Shown: positions 53,922 through 63,794 of the stretch, in pieces
Position numbering within the stretch: the first letter of the stretch is position 1
Layout: the number at the start of each line of letters is the position of its first letter
Position numbers and translations under genes: made by a program
The notes under the pieces: model-generated
Seen by the model: the letters and a program-made list of their open reading frames with translations, nothing else
Database searches by the model: none
What the model was told of the DNA's origin: nothing
Assembly (NCBI GenBank): GCA_964484205.1
Contig: CAZAEZ010000023.1
Coordinates: forward strand, 1 to 64,000
Source of the DNA: M3007 sp964484205
GTDB taxonomy: Bacteria > Bacteroidota > Bacteroidia > Chitinophagales > Saprospiraceae
Direction of reading: 5' to 3'
DNA: 64,000 nt

Positions 53922-54106
53922 AAATAATCTACGACGAGCATTATAGGTTTTCCACTTTTGATACAGCCCTAAAAAATGTTTAAAATGAATGAATTACCCG
54001 ATTTGGAATTTGGGCGCGCAAAGATAGGGATAGGAAATGAAAGCGGGATAATTCGCTAATATTGTGCAAAACAACTGCCTGCCGGCAAATCATAATTTCC
54101 AACCGC

Positions 54107-55345
54107 ATGCCCACCTACTCCCTCTTCGACCTCCAGGAATACATCCGCCGCGTGCTGGCGCTCAATTTCGGTGAACCGATCTGGGTGACTGCCGAGATCG
54201 CCCAAATGAGTCCGGCACGCGGGCACCTGTTCGTCGAACTGGTGCAAAAAGGCCCCGAGGCCGACAGCCCGCTCGTCGCGCAGGTCTCTGCCGTGCTTTG
54301 GCAGCGCGATTACCAGCGCCTGCGCCTCGCACTGGGCAAGGTGCTGGATGAACTGCTGGCAGACGGCCGGGAAGTACGCCTGGAAGTGCGCATCGACTAC
54401 CACGAACGCTACGGCCTCAAACTGGTGATCACCGATGCCGACCCTGCGTACACCTTCGGCCGGCTCGAACTGCAGCGCCGCCAAACGATCGAAACCCTGC
54501 GCGAACAGGGATTTCTGGAAAAAAACCGGGCACTGCCCTTGCCCCGGGTACTGCAACGGATCGCGGTGATCAGCTCGGAGGGCGCCGCCGGCTTTCAGGA
54601 TTTTCGCGAACAACTCACCCAAAACGCCTTCGGGTATGCCTTCCAGTGCCGCTTTTTTTCGGCGGCCGTGCAGGGCGACCGCCTGGAGTCGGAGATGTTG
54701 GCGGCCCTGGATGCCGTGGCAGTGCAGGCCGGCCGGTTCGACGCCGTTGTTATCCTGCGCGGTGGCGGCGCCCGGCTTGATCTGGCGGGATTCGACAGCC
54801 TGGCGCTTTGCCAACGGGCAGTAGCCTTGCCCGTCCCGCTGTTCACCGGCATCGGGCACGACATGGACGAAACCGTGCTGGACCTGGTGGCCTGGTCGGC
54901 CCTGAAAACGCCAACCGCCGTGGCCGATTTTTTGGTGCAACACAATCTTTTTTTTGAAAATGAAATCCTCCGGCTGGCCGGACAAACCCGCGATAACGCC
55001 CTGGGACGCCTGCAACGAAATGCCCTCGAACTGGCGCAACTGGAAACCACCACCCGCTGGGCAGCGCAAGGGCTACTGCGCCGGGAAACGCAGCACCTGA
55101 CAACGCTGGCAACCGCCCTGCCTAACCTGCTCCGGCAACGGCTGCTTCGGGCAAATGCACAACTCGATCAGGCGGAATCCCTGTGCGCCGCCCTGCACCC
55201 CGACGCCGTACTTCGCCGGGGATTCAGCGTCACACGAAAAGCCGGGAAGGTCATAACCAGCGCTGATGATGTGCGCGCCGGCGATGTGCTGGAAACACAA
55301 CTGAAGGATGGAATCCTGGTGTCGGAATTTCGCAGGAAATCCTGA
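54107..55345 (+). CDS. xseA: Exodeoxyribonuclease VII large subunit XseA (412 aa)
   Basis: The OB-fold N-terminal domain (SLFDLQEYIRRVLALNFGEP, VTAEIAQMSPARGHLFVEL) is followed by the catalytic core with VISSEGAAGFQDF, VILRGGGARLDLAGFDS and FTGIGHDMDETVLDLVA, then a coiled-coil-like C-terminal arm and a final LRRGFSVTRKAGKVITS segment. The ATG at 54107 (MPTYSLFDL) fits the family start; 15 upstream codons do not. Exo VII degrades single-stranded DNA together with the small subunit XseB. No xseB ORF follows; the next sequence is repeat DNA. Confidence 0.95.
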   Translation: MPTYSLFDLQEYIRRVLALNFGEPIWVTAEIAQMSPARGHLFVELVQKGPEADSPLVAQVSAVLWQRDYQRLRLALGKVLDELLADGREVRLEVRIDYHERYGLKLVITDADPAYTFGRLELQRRQTIETLREQGFLEKNRALPLPRVLQRIAVISSEGAAGFQDFREQLTQNAFGYAFQCRFFSAAVQGDRLESEMLAALDAVAVQAGRFDAVVILRGGGARLDLAGFDSLALCQRAVALPVPLFTGIGHDMDETVLDLVAWSALKTPTAVADFLVQHNLFFENEILRLAGQTRDNALGRLQRNALELAQLETTTRWAAQGLLRRETQHLTTLATALPNLLRQRLLRANAQLDQAESLCAALHPDAVLRRGFSVTRKAGKVITSADDVRAGDVLETQLKDGILVSEFRRKS

Positions 55346-55360
55346 CCTGCATTTGTTTTT

Positions 55361-55575
55361 GGAACGCGATGACGCGATTTTGGAACGCGGATGACGCGGA
55401 TCCCGCCTTCGGCGGGAACGCGGATTTACGCGGATTTGATTTTTTTGCTGGGAAGCACTGGTATCGAGTCGAAAAAAAATGGTTTCTGGTTTTCCGAAAT
55501 ACACCCTTTGAACCGGTAAAAATCTGCGCAAATCCGCGTTTTGCCGAAGGCAAATCCGCCTCATCCGCGTTCCAA
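55361..55575. repeat. GGAACGCGGATGACGCGGAT-type dispersed repeat, inverted halves
   Basis: Iterations of GGAACGCG(G)ATGACGCG at 55362-55440, including a GCCTTCGGCGGGAA hairpin, face AAATCCGC/CATCCGCGTTCC at 55520-55575. The right end runs into the last codons of the minus-strand membrane-protein gene (stop at 55561). Confidence 0.75.
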
Positions 55576-56262
55576 ACCCAGCCGCAATTGCGCCAGCGAA
55601 AAGCAATGTAAAAAAAACGCCAGCGGCATAAACACCGCCGGGATCAGCATGTACGGCATCGCGCCGAATTCCGGCCGGACCGGAATTTCAGCATACCCCC
55701 AAAGTGCGGGTTTGAGGATAAGCGACATGAAAATGCCCACCACATTAGCCAGTAAAATCAAGCCCAGGTAATTCCAAAGTTTCAGCATCCACCGTGGCGC
55801 CAATTTTCGTTGAAAACCAAAATACCCGACCACCGGCGCCGTCAACCCGGCCAGAATATCAAAATTATAGCCTTCCAGGGTCGGCTCCACCGGGGCAAGC
55901 CCCTGGAGGTAAATACCCAGAATGAGCAGTTCCACACCAATGCGGAATGTTTGCAGGTATACCGGCCAGGCCGGCGGGATGCCCCGGATGAGATCGTCAA
56001 ATTTTTTGCTGAAAAAGAAATACGCGATGAAAGCAAACGCCGGCAGGATCAGGAAAAGCGCGATGCGCGGCGGCGGCGAAAAGTCCCGCAAAAAACCGGT
56101 ACCCGCCAGGGTGGCGACGTACATCAACCACAACGCGGCGATGGCGGCCGTGTTGCGCACGTATTTTCTGCGTTGGGTAGCCGGCACGCCGGCTCTGGAC
56201 AGGCCGGTCAGCAGCAGTACGAGGAGCAGGGTGAGTAACAGGGCAAAACCTGGAAATAACAT
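55561..56262 (-). CDS. Uncharacterised polytopic membrane protein (233 aa)
   Basis: Six to seven predicted membrane helices, for example LLLTLLLVLLLTGL, ALFLILPAFAFIAYFFF and LGLILLANVVGIFMSLIL. A conserved-looking loop FRIGVELLILGIYLQGLAP is followed by LEGYNFDI. No known family assigned. The last helix is encoded next to repeat DNA. It is divergent from the amidohydrolase gene 158 bp away. Role unknown. Confidence 0.8.
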   Translation of the reverse strand: MLFPGFALLLTLLLVLLLTGLSRAGVPATQRRKYVRNTAAIAALWLMYVATLAGTGFLRDFSPPPRIALFLILPAFAFIAYFFFSKKFDDLIRGIPPAWPVYLQTFRIGVELLILGIYLQGLAPVEPTLEGYNFDILAGLTAPVVGYFGFQRKLAPRWMLKLWNYLGLILLANVVGIFMSLILKPALWGYAEIPVRPEFGAMPYMLIPAVFMPLAFFLHCFSLAQLRLGLERG

Positions 56263-56420
56263 CAGGGCGTTTTTTTATGAAACAATGATTCCGTTTTGAC
56301 CACCGAAAATACCATTTTGCCGCAGGATGTCGAAAACAGGGTGCGACTTGGCCATCCTGCTTATATTGCCGGCCAGGCTTTGCGTCTGACCGGCATTTCG
56401 TTCACCGACCTGGATTTTTT

Positions 56421-57701
56421 ATGAAACAAGGGATCACATTTTTGGTACTTTTTTTCGCCGTCTGCCAGACGGCGTTACTGCAAACATACCTGCACTGCGG
56501 GCGCCTGATCGGCATGACCAACGAACAGGTTCAAACGGAAATGACCCTGGTAGTCCACGGCGGCAAAATTACCCGCGTCGAAAATGGTTACCTGCGGGCC
56601 CCGGCCGGCGCCACCGTGGTTGATCTGAAAAACAAAACCGTACTTCCGGGCCTGATCGACTGCCATGTGCACGTCGAATGGGAGATCAACCGGAATACGT
56701 ACCTGGAGCGCTACACCCTGAACGACGCCGACTATGCCCTTCGGGCAACGGAATACCTGAAACGCACGCTCAGCATCGGCTTCACCACCGTGCGCGACCT
56801 GGGTGGCCGTGGCGCCAACATCGCCCTGCGCAATGCCGTGAACAAAGGCTGGATCGACGGGCCCCGGATTCTGACTTCCGGCCGGATCATCAGCATCACC
56901 GGCGGCCACGGCGACGCCTCCACCGGCTCGCGCTGGGACCTGCTGGAGCCGCCCCCCGGCGCCGAAATGGGCATTGCCGACGGCCCCGACGCTTGCCGCC
57001 AAGCGGTGCGCAGCCAGATCAAACTCGGCGCCGACCTGATCAAGGTAACCGCTACCGGCGGCGTGCTCAGCCTGGCCCGCGACGGGCTTTTGCCACACTA
57101 CGCCGAAGACGAACTCGAAGCCATCGTGCAAACCGCAACCGACCTTGGCGTACCGGTGGCAGCGCATGCACACGGCGACGAAGGCATGCGCCGCGCCATC
57201 CTCGCCGGGGTGAAAAGTGTGGAGCACGGCACGTTTATGAGCGACAGCACCATGGACCTGATGCTCCAACGCGGTACCTGGTATGTGCCTACGCTTACCG
57301 CCGGCTGGGCGGTGACCGACAGTGCGCAAGTCAAGGGTTTTTTCCCGGAAGTGGTGCGTGAAAAAGCGCTGGGGATCGGACCGCAAATTTCAGCCACCCT
57401 GACGCGCGCCTACCAACGCGGCATCCGGATCGCTTTCGGCACCGACGCCGGCGTATATCCGCATGGGAAAAACAACCTGGAATTCAACTTCATGGCCCGG
57501 GCCGGCATGAAACCCTGGGATATCCTGCGGGCCGCCACCGTCAATGCCGCCGAACTGCTCGGTTTGCAGCAGCAAATCGGTACGCTGGAACCCGGCAAAC
57601 AGGCGGATATTATTGCGGTGGACGGAAATCCCTTGCAGGATATACGCGCCATGGAACGGGTGGGGTTTGTGATGCGGGCAGGGAAGATTTATGCAAAATA
57701 A
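56421..57701 (+). CDS. Secreted amidohydrolase-family protein (426 aa)
   Basis: A short signal-like N-terminus (ITFLVLFFAVCQTALLQT) is followed by an amidohydrolase barrel: metal ligands H82-x-H84 in LIDCHVHVEW, GFTTVRDLGG, Lys in ADLIKVTATGG, His in VAAHAHGDEG and VEHGTF, catalytic-type Asp in FGTDAGVYPHGKNN, and the C-terminal NAAELLGLQQQIGTLEPGKQ closing strand. It belongs with the imidazolonepropionase/Xaa-Pro dipeptidase-like secreted amidohydrolases. The substrate may be a dipeptide or cyclic amide; this is not resolvable from sequence. Confidence 0.92.
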   Translation: MKQGITFLVLFFAVCQTALLQTYLHCGRLIGMTNEQVQTEMTLVVHGGKITRVENGYLRAPAGATVVDLKNKTVLPGLIDCHVHVEWEINRNTYLERYTLNDADYALRATEYLKRTLSIGFTTVRDLGGRGANIALRNAVNKGWIDGPRILTSGRIISITGGHGDASTGSRWDLLEPPPGAEMGIADGPDACRQAVRSQIKLGADLIKVTATGGVLSLARDGLLPHYAEDELEAIVQTATDLGVPVAAHAHGDEGMRRAILAGVKSVEHGTFMSDSTMDLMLQRGTWYVPTLTAGWAVTDSAQVKGFFPEVVREKALGIGPQISATLTRAYQRGIRIAFGTDAGVYPHGKNNLEFNFMARAGMKPWDILRAATVNAAELLGLQQQIGTLEPGKQADIIAVDGNPLQDIRAMERVGFVMRAGKIYAK

Positions 57702-57743
57702 TCCCTCGCAACCGGGAGCAACCGGGAAGCGGTTTGCGTTCCT

Positions 57744-60413
57744 TTAAATTTTTATAAACGGAAATACCACAGGCGGCCGGTTTGCCTGTGTCAGCTCCAG
57801 CCAATACGATCCCGCCTGCAAATCGCCCGCCGGCCAGCTCAATTGTTCCTGGTAAATTTCCACCACCTGGTTGCGCCACTCCCGCACCATGCGCCCTGTG
57901 GCATCAAACAGGCGGAGATCAAACGTTTCCCGAAAATCCGCCTCAATGAGCAGGCTGAGCCGGTTGCGTACGGGGTTCGGAAACAGGCGCACCTCAAATT
58001 TCCGGTTTTCCAAACCCGGATTTTCCGGTAACCGCGGGTACAGCCGCCACTTCGGGATCACCTCCCTGGGCATGGATGCACTGCTCCACGAAAGTATCGC
58101 CACAGCCTCGCCCCACACTTCGAAATACTCCAGTTCAATCGGATAACGTTTGCCTTTTTCCAAAAAAACGGCCTTGCTGAATTCGCTGGCCCCTTTCGGG
58201 TACCACTCGTCCATGATCAATTGCCCGTCCACCCAAAGCCGGAAACCATCGTCTGTTTTGGCATGAAAAAAATGCGCTTCGGAAAAAGCCGGTTCGATGT
58301 AGCCCAGCCAGCGCACCGCAAAAAAATCGACGGGCAGGCCGGCATCGGGAGCGCCCTGTCCCCAGTTGAAATTGATCATGGTGTCCACCCGGTTGAACAC
58401 CAGTTGGTCAAAAGTCAGATCGGCGGTCAGCGTATGGTATTGGCCGTACATGCCGGTTCCTTTAAATTCGATCGTTTCATAAACCGCCCGGAGCGTGGTC
58501 ACCGGGTCGTCGGCGTACTGCAGGCGGCTGGCGCTGGTTTCACCGTCCGACCAGTTGGCCAACACGGTCAGTTTATTTTGATCCGGAAAAGCCGGTTGCG
58601 CCTGTATCTGGTGCAGCAGGCCCTGCACGCTGGTTATTTCAAATGGCGTGACGAACGTGTTCCCGTCAATGCGCATGGGCAAGCCGCTGGGACTGCTTTC
58701 CAGGCGCAGCTTGGTTTTTTTAGGAAAAAACTCGCGGTACACGGTTTGCGACAAGCCCGCCGGATCGCTGGCGCGCAGGTACAGGCGCAGCCAAACATTG
58801 TCGGCAGTTTCACCCACGCGGGGTACCACATAAAAACCCGAGCTCGTCCCACTCAGCGGCGCCAGCCCGGGGTGCGTATGCTGGTCGTGGTGAAAATCGA
58901 GCCACCAGACCATCTCGTCGGCAGGCAGCAGGCCGGTTTCGGGATCAACAACCCGGCCGGAAAACCAGATCGTATCGCCGGCAGCATATTGGTAGCCGTT
59001 TGCCGGCGTTAAAATTTCGGGTATTGGCCGCTGATCGGCGGTTACGCGCAAAACAGCCTCCTGGCTCAGCACCTGGCCGAACGGGTTTACAGCCCGGCAA
59101 CGGATAACGGCGCCACTGTCGGCCAGGACTGTCTGAGTCAGCACCAGCTCCGCAGCCGTGGCGCCCGGGATATCCACCCCGTCACGCTGCCATTGGTAAG
59201 TAATAAGCGGCGAGCCGTTGGCCTGCACAGAAAACATGGCGTCTTCGCCTGCCGGCACCAGGGTGTTTACCGGTTGAACACTGAAAACCGGCGCGCCGTT
59301 GCCCACGTAACTGACCCGCCACAGGATGCCGTTGCCCGAGCTGGTATTGTCCAGCTCCGAACCACCCCCAATACCCCCGCGCGCCAGGTAATACAGCGCG
59401 CCGTCGTGCCCGGCCAGGATACCCAGCGGGCGGTTGATGGCGCCGGCAAAAGTGCCTTCCACCAGCCCGGTTGCCGGGTTGAGCACCGTAATTTTTTTAT
59501 TGCAGTAGTCGCTGAAAAACACTTTGCCGTGGTAGGTGGCGGGAAACTGTAACGTTGCCGGTTCGTAAAAAGCAACCCCCGTTACGGCGCAGCCGATATT
59601 GTGCGCATAGCTGTAGAGCGGGTCCCGGTAGTTGGGCGGCACCTGCTGGGTGGTGCGTTTGCCTTCCAAAATATCCCAGCCGTAAAACTGCCCGGCCCGG
59701 ACGTCGTTTATTTCTTCAAAATACGAGCCGCCCACATCGCCTGCCAAAATTCGCCCGCTGCCGGTTTGCACGGCGAGCGAAAAGGGGTTGCGAAAACCCG
59801 TGGCGAAAATTGCTCGGTACGGGCCGGTGGCCTCATTGTAAAACGGGTTGTCGTCTGGGATCGTCCCGTCCGGGTTTAACCGAAGTACCTTCCCGAGCAG
59901 CGACGTGAGCAGGGGTGATTTGGCACCGTCGGCGCCTTCGCCCGTAGCCACGTACAACTTGCCGTCGGCGCCGAAGACCATGGCGCCGGCATTGTGCACG
60001 GTGGCTGCCAGGGGGTCGAGTTCCAGCAGGACCTCCTCGCTGCCCGGAATGGCATAATTGCCCACGGCCTGCACGCGGCTGAGGCGGTTGTGCCCCGCCG
60101 ATTGCACGGTGTAGTACAAATACACGTAGCCGTTTTGGGCAAAATCCGGATGAAACGCAATACCGCTCAGGCCGCGTTCATTGTGGTTGTCCACATCCAG
60201 TTGGATGAATGGATCGGGCAATAGCACACCATTTTCCACAATACGCACGGCGCCATATTTTTCGGTAATAAAAATGCGGCCGTCTGGGGCTTGCGCCATC
60301 GCAGTGGGGTCGAGCCCGGTAGCAACCGGAATTTCAACAAAGCCGGGAGGGAGATTGGCGGCGGGGAGCAGTTGGGCAAATAAAAACAGGCAAAGGGGGA
60401 GCAAATAACGCAT
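57744..60413 (-). CDS. Secreted glucose/sorbosone dehydrogenase-like protein with Ig, PA14 and T9SS domains (889 aa)
   Basis: Signal peptide (1-18). Residues ~25-370 form a GSDH-type propeller (GLDPTAMAQAPDGRIFITEK, NERGLSGIAFHPDF, NAGAMVFGADGKLYVATGEG, GFRNPFSLAVQ). An Ig-like domain follows at ~385-465 (SPLITYQWQRDGVDIPGA), then a linker region, a PA14 domain at ~650-790 (FHAKTDDGFRLWVDGQLIMD) and a T9SS type A domain (~808-889, FEVRLFPNPVRNRLSLLIEA). PA14 domains often bind carbohydrate. Predicted to be a surface or released sugar oxidoreductase, with cofactor PQQ by family; activity is inferred. Convergent with the amidohydrolase gene. Confidence 0.92.
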   Translation of the reverse strand: MRYLLPLCLFLFAQLLPAANLPPGFVEIPVATGLDPTAMAQAPDGRIFITEKYGAVRIVENGVLLPDPFIQLDVDNHNERGLSGIAFHPDFAQNGYVYLYYTVQSAGHNRLSRVQAVGNYAIPGSEEVLLELDPLAATVHNAGAMVFGADGKLYVATGEGADGAKSPLLTSLLGKVLRLNPDGTIPDDNPFYNEATGPYRAIFATGFRNPFSLAVQTGSGRILAGDVGGSYFEEINDVRAGQFYGWDILEGKRTTQQVPPNYRDPLYSYAHNIGCAVTGVAFYEPATLQFPATYHGKVFFSDYCNKKITVLNPATGLVEGTFAGAINRPLGILAGHDGALYYLARGGIGGGSELDNTSSGNGILWRVSYVGNGAPVFSVQPVNTLVPAGEDAMFSVQANGSPLITYQWQRDGVDIPGATAAELVLTQTVLADSGAVIRCRAVNPFGQVLSQEAVLRVTADQRPIPEILTPANGYQYAAGDTIWFSGRVVDPETGLLPADEMVWWLDFHHDQHTHPGLAPLSGTSSGFYVVPRVGETADNVWLRLYLRASDPAGLSQTVYREFFPKKTKLRLESSPSGLPMRIDGNTFVTPFEITSVQGLLHQIQAQPAFPDQNKLTVLANWSDGETSASRLQYADDPVTTLRAVYETIEFKGTGMYGQYHTLTADLTFDQLVFNRVDTMINFNWGQGAPDAGLPVDFFAVRWLGYIEPAFSEAHFFHAKTDDGFRLWVDGQLIMDEWYPKGASEFSKAVFLEKGKRYPIELEYFEVWGEAVAILSWSSASMPREVIPKWRLYPRLPENPGLENRKFEVRLFPNPVRNRLSLLIEADFRETFDLRLFDATGRMVREWRNQVVEIYQEQLSWPAGDLQAGSYWLELTQANRPPVVFPFIKI

Positions 60414-60488
60414 CAGTAAAACGGTGTTTTTTGCAAAAATGCCAATTTATTCCGGACGGATGGGTTCGAAGCAGCTTTCGGACTGATA

Positions 60489-60519
60489 GCGAGGGGGTGA
60501 CTGGCAGTCACCCCCTCGC
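60489..60519. repeat. Dispersed palindromic element, third copy
   Basis: GGTGACTGGCAGTCACC core with G5/C5 flanks and GCGA/TCGC ends; the same element as at 33121-33246. It lies in the 397-bp divergent gap between the dehydrogenase-like gene and the TonB receptor gene. Confidence 0.85.
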
Positions 60520-60570
60520 TTGGCCCCCTACTTGTCAGACGGCTCCAATTGATCTGACGTAACTTTTTCA

Positions 60571-60639
60571 TCAGATTTCTCGCCCCGCTCGAAATTTCAC
60601 CAGGCACCGTGGGAATTTCGAGCGGGGCGAGAAATCTGA
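60571..60639. repeat. Perfect palindrome, 26-bp arms
   Basis: TCAGATTTCTCGCCCCGCTC and continuation (60571-60596) pairs exactly with 60614-60639 across a 17-bp spacer. It is located between divergent genes, so it is unlikely to be a simple terminator. Confidence 0.88.
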
Positions 60640-60810
60640 TAGGTCGTTTCCACAAAAAATGTTGTCATGGCGACCCCGCTCTGCGGGGGAGCCATCTGAA
60701 TACAATATTCGGCACAAATAACTTTCGTTGCAAAGCAGTACCAAGTTGACGACATTGGGCTCGAAGCTCCTTCCGATGGGTACATTTACCAAGGTAAAAT
60801 CCACATCACC

Positions 60811-62832
60811 ATGAAAAACAATCTTCTCCTGCTGCTCCTGTTTCCCGCCCTGCTCCAGGCGCAGTCCGACTCCACCCGCCTGGACACCCTGCGCGCAATC
60901 ACTATTTCCGCAACGCGGCTCCCTACCAACACCAACACCAGCCCAATGGCGGTTGGTGTGCTGGAAGGCCGGTATATCCGGGAGGCGCAGCCCCAACTCA
61001 CCCTGCAGGAAAGTCTGGCCGCCGTGCCCGGGGTATTCATGCTCAACGACGCCAATTTCGCACAAGACCTCCGCATCGCCATCCGGGGTTTTGGTGCGCG
61101 GGCGGCGTTTGGGATACGCGGGATCAAATTGCTGCTCGACGGCATCCCGGAGTCGGCGCCCGACGGACAGGCACAATTGGACAACCTCGATCTGGCCACC
61201 GTGGGCCGAATCGAGGTATTGCGCGGCGCTTCGAGCGGCTTGTACGGCAATGCTTCGGGCGGGGTGATCAGCATTTCCAGCATGCCGGCGCCGGAGCAAC
61301 AATCCGGCTACGTGCGGTTGGCCGGGGGGCGTTTCGGCTTCCGGCAGTTGCACGCAGCGGGTGGAGGCTCATTTAAAAAAAACGGGTTCCGGCTTTCGGT
61401 GAGCCATCTCGGCCTCGACGGGTACCGCGCACATGCCGCTATGCGCAGCACACTTGCCAATGGCCAATGGTCCTGGGCGCCGGATTCGAGCCGCCAGTTC
61501 AAAATTTTACTCAACTACGTCAACAGTCCGCGCGCCGACGACCCCGGCGCATTGACCCTGGCGCAAGCAGGCGACGACCGGCGCGCGGCGGCGGCAACCA
61601 ACCTGCGCTACGATGCCGGCGAATCGGTGCAGCAGGGGCGCATCGGCCTGGCCTATGAAAAAAAATGGCGCAACAACCAGCGGCTTCGCCTGCGCGGCTA
61701 CTCCACCTGGCGCGATTTTGAAAACCGCCTGCCGTTCCAAAACGGCGGACAGGCGGCCTTCCAGCGCTGGTTTGCCGGCGGCGGCGTGCAATACGATATC
61801 GAGCAAAAAACCTGGCAGTTCAGCACCGGCGTCGACCTCGACCGGCAGGCAGACCAACGCCAACGCTACGACAACCTCGACGGTGCACGCGGCGTCCAGT
61901 CGCTCGACCAACAGGAAACGTTTTCCAGTGCCGGGTTGTACATCCTGGCAAGCTGGACGCCGGCATCGCGGTGGACGTTCAGCGGGGGCTGCCGCGCCGA
62001 CCTGGTTCGGTTGGCCGTCGACGATTTTTTCGAGTCCGACGGGCTGCAATCGGGCCGGTCGGACTACCGGCGGGCGAGTCCCTGGGGCGGACTTTTGCTT
62101 CGGCTGAACCGCCGGTTGCAGGCCTACGCCAATGTGCGCACCAATTTTGAAACCCCCACCCTGGCCGAGCTCAGCGCCCGGCCCGACAACAGCGGCGGTT
62201 TCAACGATGCCCTGCGGCCGCAGCGGACGCTGTCGGCAGAAATTGGTCTTCGCGGGCAATGGCCGCTTGGACTTGTCTGGGAGATCGCCGGCTTCCGGGC
62301 GGTAACGCAGGATGAACTCAGTCCGTACGAGTTGGTTGATTTTCCCGGCCGCACGTTTTACCGGAATGCCGGAAAAACGCGGCGTGCGGGATTGGAACTG
62401 GCGCTGCGCTGGCTGCCGGTGCGCGGGCTGGAGTTGGGGCTGAATTATACCCGGGCGGCGTTCATTTACCGACAATACGAAACGCCGGCGGGTAATTTTT
62501 CAGGCAAGCAGCTCCCCGGCCTGCCGCAGCATTGGGGGATGGCGGAGGTGCAATACCAGCACGCTGCCAGCGGTATTTTCAGCCGGGTGCAATGGCGGTA
62601 TTCGGGTCGTTTTTTTGCCGACGACGCCAATGCTGTTCCCGTGGATGCGTATGCGTTGGTGAATTTTCGGCTGGGCTATTCCCGGCGGCAACTGGAAATT
62701 TTCCTGGGCGCCGACAATGTTTTTGGCGCCGGTTATTTCAACAATGTGCGGCTGAACGCCGGCGGCGGCCGATTTTACGAGCCGGGGAGCAGGGCGTGGT
62801 TGTTTGGGGGGGTGGCCTGGCGAACAGAGTGA
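60811..62832 (+). CDS. TonB-dependent outer-membrane receptor (673 aa)
   Basis: The signal peptide ends ALLQAQ. The plug domain at ~28-155 includes AITISATRLPTNTNTSPMAV, LQESLAAVPGVFML, IRGFGARAAFGIRGIKLLLD and VGRIEVLRGASSGLYGNASG. A ~500-residue beta-barrel follows. It imports a TonB-energised substrate, with siderophore, cobalamin or metal most likely for this size class. No SusD partner or carboxypeptidase-like N-terminal domain is present, so it is not a SusC-type glycan porin. tatC follows 73 bp downstream, same strand. Confidence 0.94.
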   Translation: MKNNLLLLLLFPALLQAQSDSTRLDTLRAITISATRLPTNTNTSPMAVGVLEGRYIREAQPQLTLQESLAAVPGVFMLNDANFAQDLRIAIRGFGARAAFGIRGIKLLLDGIPESAPDGQAQLDNLDLATVGRIEVLRGASSGLYGNASGGVISISSMPAPEQQSGYVRLAGGRFGFRQLHAAGGGSFKKNGFRLSVSHLGLDGYRAHAAMRSTLANGQWSWAPDSSRQFKILLNYVNSPRADDPGALTLAQAGDDRRAAAATNLRYDAGESVQQGRIGLAYEKKWRNNQRLRLRGYSTWRDFENRLPFQNGGQAAFQRWFAGGGVQYDIEQKTWQFSTGVDLDRQADQRQRYDNLDGARGVQSLDQQETFSSAGLYILASWTPASRWTFSGGCRADLVRLAVDDFFESDGLQSGRSDYRRASPWGGLLLRLNRRLQAYANVRTNFETPTLAELSARPDNSGGFNDALRPQRTLSAEIGLRGQWPLGLVWEIAGFRAVTQDELSPYELVDFPGRTFYRNAGKTRRAGLELALRWLPVRGLELGLNYTRAAFIYRQYETPAGNFSGKQLPGLPQHWGMAEVQYQHAASGIFSRVQWRYSGRFFADDANAVPVDAYALVNFRLGYSRRQLEIFLGADNVFGAGYFNNVRLNAGGGRFYEPGSRAWLFGGVAWRTE

Positions 62833-62905
62833 CACAAGAGAAATCCTCAACATGCCCTAAACCTTTTACCTTTGCCCGGTCTAAGAGCAGCCATGCACCA
62901 GAATT

Positions 62906-63754
62906 ATGCCCATTGATCAGTTACATGAAATAGAAGAACAACGCAAGGAAAAAGGGGAGATGTCCTTTTTTGAGCATATTGCCGAGTTGCGCAAGCACAT
63001 CCTGCGTTCGGCGTTGGCGATTGCCGTACTCGGTACGGTTTGTTTTATCAACAAGGAATTCATTTTCAACACCCTGATGTTCGGGCCGCGCAACCCGGAT
63101 TTTCTGACCTACCGGGTATTGTGCAGCCTTTCGCACAGCGTTGGTCTTGGCGACAATTTATGTTTCAAGCCGGTGGAGTTCACCATCATCACCCGGCAAT
63201 TGGGCGAGGTGCTGATGCAGCACCTGTACATTTCGTTTTGGCTGGGATTTATCGGGGCCTTTCCGTTTATTCTGTGGGAATTCTGGAAGTTTATTCAGCC
63301 GGGCTTGTTGGATGACGAGAAAAAAACGATCCGGGGCATTGTTGGCATTTGCTCCTTTTTGTTTCTCCTGGGGGTTGCCTTCGGCTACTTTATCATTGCC
63401 GCCTTTTCGATCAACTTCCTCGCAGGCTACACGATTGAAGGCGCGCAGGTGTCGCCCACGCTGGACTCTTACGTGACATACATGACCATGTTCACCATCC
63501 CGACAGGCCTGATCTTTGAAATGCCGGTAGTGGCGTATTTTCTGACCAAAATCGGGATCATCGGGTACAAGTCGCTGCGAATGTACCGCCGGCACGCCGT
63601 GGTAGCCATCCTGATTGTGGCAGCCATCATTACGCCGCCGGATGTGGTTTCCCAAACCATTGTCGGCATCCCGCTGTACATCCTGTATGAAATCAGTATC
63701 ATGGTATCCCGGCGGGTTCAACTTAAACAAGAACAGGCCTTGGCACGGTTGTAA
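62906..63754 (+). CDS. tatC: Sec-independent protein translocase subunit TatC (282 aa)
   Basis: Six membrane helices and the TatC hallmarks: cytoplasmic MSFFEHIAELRKHILRSALA, the loop after TM2 with PFILWEFWKFIQPGLLDDEK, and the late helices with ITPPDVVSQTIVGIPLYILYE. It receives twin-arginine signal peptides and works with TatA/B, which are not in the window. The extended soluble loop between TM1 and TM2 (FGPRNPDFLTYRVLCSLSHS) is typical for Bacteroidota TatC. Confidence 0.95.
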   Translation: MPIDQLHEIEEQRKEKGEMSFFEHIAELRKHILRSALAIAVLGTVCFINKEFIFNTLMFGPRNPDFLTYRVLCSLSHSVGLGDNLCFKPVEFTIITRQLGEVLMQHLYISFWLGFIGAFPFILWEFWKFIQPGLLDDEKKTIRGIVGICSFLFLLGVAFGYFIIAAFSINFLAGYTIEGAQVSPTLDSYVTYMTMFTIPTGLIFEMPVVAYFLTKIGIIGYKSLRMYRRHAVVAILIVAAIITPPDVVSQTIVGIPLYILYEISIMVSRRVQLKQEQALARL

Positions 63755-63794
63755 AAACTAATAACCTTCCAACCAGTAACCTTCTAACCCGCTT

